DNA of 64,000 bases, from assembly GCA_021324355.1 (NCBI GenBank), contig JAJPJD010000040.1:1-64000 (forward strand), in the 5' to 3' direction. Shown here piece after piece: positions 60,625-64,000 of the stretch (its first letter is position 1; each line of letters opens with the position of its first letter). A program made the translations under genes and the position numbers. Source of the DNA: Actinomycetota bacterium. Its GTDB lineage: Bacteria; Actinomycetota; Acidimicrobiia; Acidimicrobiales; RAAP-2. Under the pieces are notes generated by a model, which was not told the origin of the DNA, did no database searches, and worked only from the letters and a program-made list of their open reading frames with translations.

Positions 60625-61283
60625 AGGTCGCCATCTGCGGGGCCGGCAACGTGGGCACGGCCATTGCCCGGGACCTGAGCGCGAGCGGCCACGACGTCCT
60701 GGTCATCGACAAGGAGCCCGATGTGGTCGATCGGCGGCGCAAGGAACTCGACGTCACCTGGATCACCGCCGACGCGTGCGAGGTCGCCTCGCTCGACGCG
60801 GCTGGCCTGGCCAGCGTGGACGTGGTGGTGGCGGCCACCGGCGACGACGAGGACAACCTGGTCATCTCGTTGCTGGCCAAGCAGGAGTTCGCGGTCCCCC
60901 GGGTGGTGGCCCGGGTCAACCACTCCAAGAACCAGTGGCTGTTCAACGAGGGCTGGGGGGTCGACATCTCGGTCTCCACCCCCGGGCTGATCACTGCCAT
61001 CGTCGAAGAAGCGGTCTCGGTCGGGTCCGTGGTCCGGCTGCTCCAGTTCGAACGGGGTGCCACCCACCTGGTCGAGGTGACCTTGGCACCGGAGTCCCCG
61101 GCGGTCGGGCGGTCGATCTCGTCCCTCGAGCTTCCCCGGGAGGCGACCGTGGTCGCGGTGGTGCGCGACGACCACCTGGTGGTCCCCCGGGCCGAGGTGG
61201 TCCTCCACGACGGCGACGAGGTGCTGGTGCTGGTCGCCCAGGAGGCCGAAGCCGAGGTGCGAGCGGTGCTCGTCGGCGCCTAG
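60621..61283 (+). CDS. TrkA-type potassium channel regulatory protein (second copy)
   Basis: VKVAICGAGNVGTAIARDLSASGHDVLVIDKEPD; ATGDDEDNLVISLLAKQEFAVPRVVARVNHSKNQWLF; 4-nt overlap with the preceding gene. Confidence 0.9.
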   Translation: MKVAICGAGNVGTAIARDLSASGHDVLVIDKEPDVVDRRRKELDVTWITADACEVASLDAAGLASVDVVVAATGDDEDNLVISLLAKQEFAVPRVVARVNHSKNQWLFNEGWGVDISVSTPGLITAIVEEAVSVGSVVRLLQFERGATHLVEVTLAPESPAVGRSISSLELPREATVVAVVRDDHLVVPRAEVVLHDGDEVLVLVAQEAEAEVRAVLVGA

Positions 61284-61329
61284 ACGGCGGTGCACCTGGG
61301 AGCGGGGGTGACCCCCGTAGCATGGAGCC

Positions 61330-62136
61330 GTGGAGAGCGCGGCCTTCTTCGACCTGGACCGGACGGTCATCACCAAGGCGTCGATCGCCGCGTTCAGTGG
61401 TCACCTGCGCCGTGACGGGCTGATCACCCGGCGGATGGTGCTCCGGGCGGTCGGCTCCCAGCTCCTCTACGCCCGCCTGGGGGCCGGCGAGGAGCGGATG
61501 GCCAAGTTGCGCGAGTCGCTCCTCGCCCTCAGCCGGGGCTGGGAACGGGATCGGGTGGCTCAGATCGTCCGGGAGCGACTGCTCGAGACGGTCGAGCCGA
61601 TCCTGTACGCCGAGGCGCTCGAGCTCATGGCTGGCCACCACCTCGCCGGCCAGCGGGTGTACCTGGTGTCGGCCTCCCCCGAGGAGATCGTCCTGCCCAT
61701 GGCCGAGCTGCTGGGGGCCGACGGGGTCATCTGCTCCCGGGCCGACGTGGACGCCGAGGGCCGCTACACCGGCCGGATCGCCTTCTTCGCCGACGGCGCG
61801 AACAAGGCCAAGGCCATCGCCGAGCTGGCCGAGACGGTGGGCCTCGATTTGGCGGCCTCGACCGCCTACTCAGACTCGGTGGCCGACCTGCCGATGCTCG
61901 AACTGGTCGGTCGACCGGTGGCGGTGAACGCCGACCGGGCGCTGGCCCGGCTGGCCCGCAGCCGCAACTGGGAGACCTGCCAGTTCACCAAGCCGGTCCG
62001 CCTGCGCGATCGGGCGGCATCGGCGGCCCCGGTGCTCACCAGCCTGAGCCTGGCCGTGGCGGCGGTGCTCTTCGGTCGGCGGGGGCGGCGGCGAGTACTG
62101 CGGCTGCAGGAGCGGGCGACCGCCGCCCTCCCCTGA
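61330..62136 (+). CDS. HAD-IB family hydrolase
   Basis: SAAFFDLDRTVI motif I; VYLVSASPEEIVLPMAELLGADGVICSRADVDAEGRYTGRI; YSDSVADLPMLELVG motif IV. Confidence 0.9.
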   Translation: MESAAFFDLDRTVITKASIAAFSGHLRRDGLITRRMVLRAVGSQLLYARLGAGEERMAKLRESLLALSRGWERDRVAQIVRERLLETVEPILYAEALELMAGHHLAGQRVYLVSASPEEIVLPMAELLGADGVICSRADVDAEGRYTGRIAFFADGANKAKAIAELAETVGLDLAASTAYSDSVADLPMLELVGRPVAVNADRALARLARSRNWETCQFTKPVRLRDRAASAAPVLTSLSLAVAAVLFGRRGRRRVLRLQERATAALP

Positions 62137-62146
62137 GCCGGGCCGT

Positions 62147-62224
62147 TCAGGCCTCGCGCAGCCGGCGGGCGGCGACCGCCCCAGCCAGCGCGACCAGGAC
62201 CACCAGCACCAGCAGCTTCTTCAT
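62147..62224 (-). CDS. Putative 25-aa membrane microprotein, absent from the ORF track
   Basis: Reverse strand GGGAGGATCGGC-ATG... gives MKKLLVLVVLVALAGAVAARRLREA*; strong SD, one hydrophobic helix, basic C-terminus. Confidence 0.55.
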   Translation of the reverse strand: MKKLLVLVVLVALAGAVAARRLREA

Positions 62225-62244
62225 GCCGATCCTCCCAGGGTGGC

Positions 62245-63183
62245 TCAGACGGTGAGCAGGTCCCGGGCCCCGGTGTCCGAGGACGGGTGCCGGAGCTTGG
62301 ACATCGCCCGGGCCTCGATCTGACGGATCCGCTCCCGGGTGAGGTTGAAGTACTCGCCCACCTCCTCGAGGGTCCGGGGCTCGCCCCGGTCCAGGCCAAA
62401 GCGGAGCCGCAGGATCTCCCGCTCCCGCTCGTCCAGCGGGGACAGGAGGCGGCCGATCTCCTCGGGCAGCAGCGAGACCGCCGCCACCTCGAAGGGGGAC
62501 TCGGCCGACCGGTCCTCCACCACGTCGCCGAGCTCGGCGTCACCGTCCTCACGCAGCGGCTCGGACAGCGACAGGGGCTCGGCCCGGAACCGCAACGCCT
62601 CGACCAGCTTGTCCTCTGGCATCTCGACCTCGACCCCCAGCTCGGCCAGGGTCGCCGGCCGCCCCAGCTTGAGCTCCAGGCGGGCCTGCGCCTTTTGCAC
62701 CCGGGCCAGGGTGTCCCCGGCGTGCACCGGGAGCCGGATGGTCCGACCGGTGTTCGCGATCCCCCGGGTGATGGCCTGGCGGATCCACCAGGTTGCGTAG
62801 GTGGAGAACTTGAACCCCTTGCGCCAGTCGAACTTCTCCACTGCGTGCATGAGGCCGAGGTTCCCCTCCTGGATCAAATCCAGCAGGGGCAGTCCGGAGG
62901 CCTGGTACTTCTTGGCGATGGAGACCACCAGGCGGAGGTTGGACTGCACGAAGGTCCGCTGGGCCTGCTCGCCGTGGATCACTGCCCGGCGCAGCTCCCG
63001 CCGCCGGGCCGCGGTCATCCCCTTGGGCGCCTTGCGCAGCTCGCACTCGGCCTCCCGACCCGCCTCGATGGCCTGGGCCAGGCGGACCTCGTCGTCCTTG
63101 GTGAGGAGCGGGTACTGCCCGATGTCCGTCAGGTAGAGCCGGACCAGATCCTCGTCGTCTCGTTCGATGCGTTCCTTCGCCAA
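62245..63183 (-). CDS. RNA polymerase sigma-70 factor, RpoD/SigB-like (group 1/2)
   Basis: DLVRLYLTDIGQYPLLTKDDEVRLAQAIEAG; QSNLRLVVSIAKKYQASGLPLLDLIQEGNLGLMHAVEKFDWRKGFKFSTYATWWIRQAITR; LEEVGEYFNLTRERIRQIEARAMSKLRHP. Confidence 0.93.
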   Translation of the reverse strand: MAKERIERDDEDLVRLYLTDIGQYPLLTKDDEVRLAQAIEAGREAECELRKAPKGMTAARRRELRRAVIHGEQAQRTFVQSNLRLVVSIAKKYQASGLPLLDLIQEGNLGLMHAVEKFDWRKGFKFSTYATWWIRQAITRGIANTGRTIRLPVHAGDTLARVQKAQARLELKLGRPATLAELGVEVEMPEDKLVEALRFRAEPLSLSEPLREDGDAELGDVVEDRSAESPFEVAAVSLLPEEIGRLLSPLDEREREILRLRFGLDRGEPRTLEEVGEYFNLTRERIRQIEARAMSKLRHPSSDTGARDLLTV

Positions 63184-63310
63184 GGCTTGCGTCGTCCTCC
63201 GTCGGCTTGTGGGGCATCACCCTCGGCTCGGGGCTGGGGGATCTCCGGAATGGCCCGACCGGCCACGCCCCAGGGCGTGACGAACGGTGTGTACCTAGTT
63301 TACCTGGACG

Positions 63311-63898
63311 TCAAGCCCTCCGGTCGGGCCAGGCGACCAGGCCGGGCCCGATCTCGGCCCGGACCAGGGCCGATTCCACCGCCACCGCCACCGCTCCGGC
63401 CCGCTCGACCTGGTCGGGCCGGTCCAAGCACCCCTCGAGCAGCGCCTCCCCGGCCACCAGGGCCTCGACCTCGTCCCGCAGCACCAGGCGGAGCGCCCGG
63501 CGAGTGGGCCCGTCGGCCGCATCGGAGGTGGCCCGCAGGTGGCGCCGATAGGTGGTGACCAGCCGGGGCAGGACCACTCGCACCAGACCGGCCAACCGCT
63601 CCACGGGCGGCTCGGACGACAGCCGGCCGAGCAGGTGGGCGGCCGGGGCCGGCAGCTCGACCAGGGCGTGGACGTCCAGGTCGGCCACCAGCGGGAGGCG
63701 GTCGGCGAACAGCTCGGCGTGCCAGGCGTGCTCGGCGCTCCAGGCATCCAGCGCCACCCGGGCTGCCGGCCCGGTGCCGGCGTCGGCTGCCAGCGCGCCG
63801 GTCAGCTCGAACAGTGCCCGCTCGAGCGCACAGTACGCCCCGAGCAGGACGGCCGAGCGGTGCAGGTCCAGCAGGGGCGGGTCCGGAAGGCCGCTCAC
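63311..63898 (-). CDS. Hypothetical protein, possible ferritin-like helical fold
   Basis: All-helical translation with [19 protein letters not shown] start overlaps upstream stop; sits in a GTGA-coupled pair. Confidence 0.5.
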   Translation of the reverse strand: MSGLPDPPLLDLHRSAVLLGAYCALERALFELTGALAADAGTGPAARVALDAWSAEHAWHAELFADRLPLVADLDVHALVELPAPAAHLLGRLSSEPPVERLAGLVRVVLPRLVTTYRRHLRATSDAADGPTRRALRLVLRDEVEALVAGEALLEGCLDRPDQVERAGAVAVAVESALVRAEIGPGLVAWPDRRA

Positions 63899-64000
63899 CG
63901 AGCCACCGGCCCGGCCCGGTACCGGTTGGTGATGGGCACTCGGCGGTCCTTGCCGAAGGCCTTGGCGGTGATCCGCACCCCAGGAGCGAGCTGGCGACGC

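Noticed and set aside
63895-64000. Partial minus-strand ORF at the right edge (...[34 protein letters not shown])
   Set aside because: Real coding is likely because its stop overlaps the GTG of the next gene, but too little is in the window to assign a function.

Overview
This is a high-GC actinobacterial chromosome window; gene content suggests an Acidimicrobiia-like lineage (inference only). Most of it is housekeeping sequence. The left part is a minus-strand cofactor superoperon: tilS-hpt, folE, folP, a phosphatase-like ORF, folB, folK, DUF2520, panC, panD, nadB, nadC, coaX and lysS. It is flanked by carD, clpC, a polyprenyl synthase and a SigR/RsrA pair. The right part holds tRNA-Thr, holB, tmk, topA, hppA, an APC permease, two TrkA-type proteins and a primary-type sigma factor. 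Accessory regions lie between about 22 and 50 kb: a flavoenzyme/hydrolase catabolic cluster, a Co-type nitrile hydratase pair, a Rieske fusion gene, a ChbG/GH4/sugar-kinase group, and a lower-GC island (about 43.1-50.0 kb) containing a decayed segmental duplication. The observations I rate most worth following are: (1) a translationally coupled murL-murD2-like pair, predicting peptidoglycan D-Glu formation by epimerising UDP-MurNAc-L-Ala-L-Glu; (2) the duplication with complementary gene decay, including a 74-aa eight-cysteine protein; (3) an Asp-box gene interrupted by one in-frame TAG; (4) an APC permease/USP-like/OB-fold fusion; (5) a Rieske domain fused to a large helical domain; (6) a phosphatase-like protein with Cys-to-His at the catalytic position, inside the folate operon; (7) two small ORFs below the ORF-track cutoff. 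All assignments come from reading translations; no database search was run.
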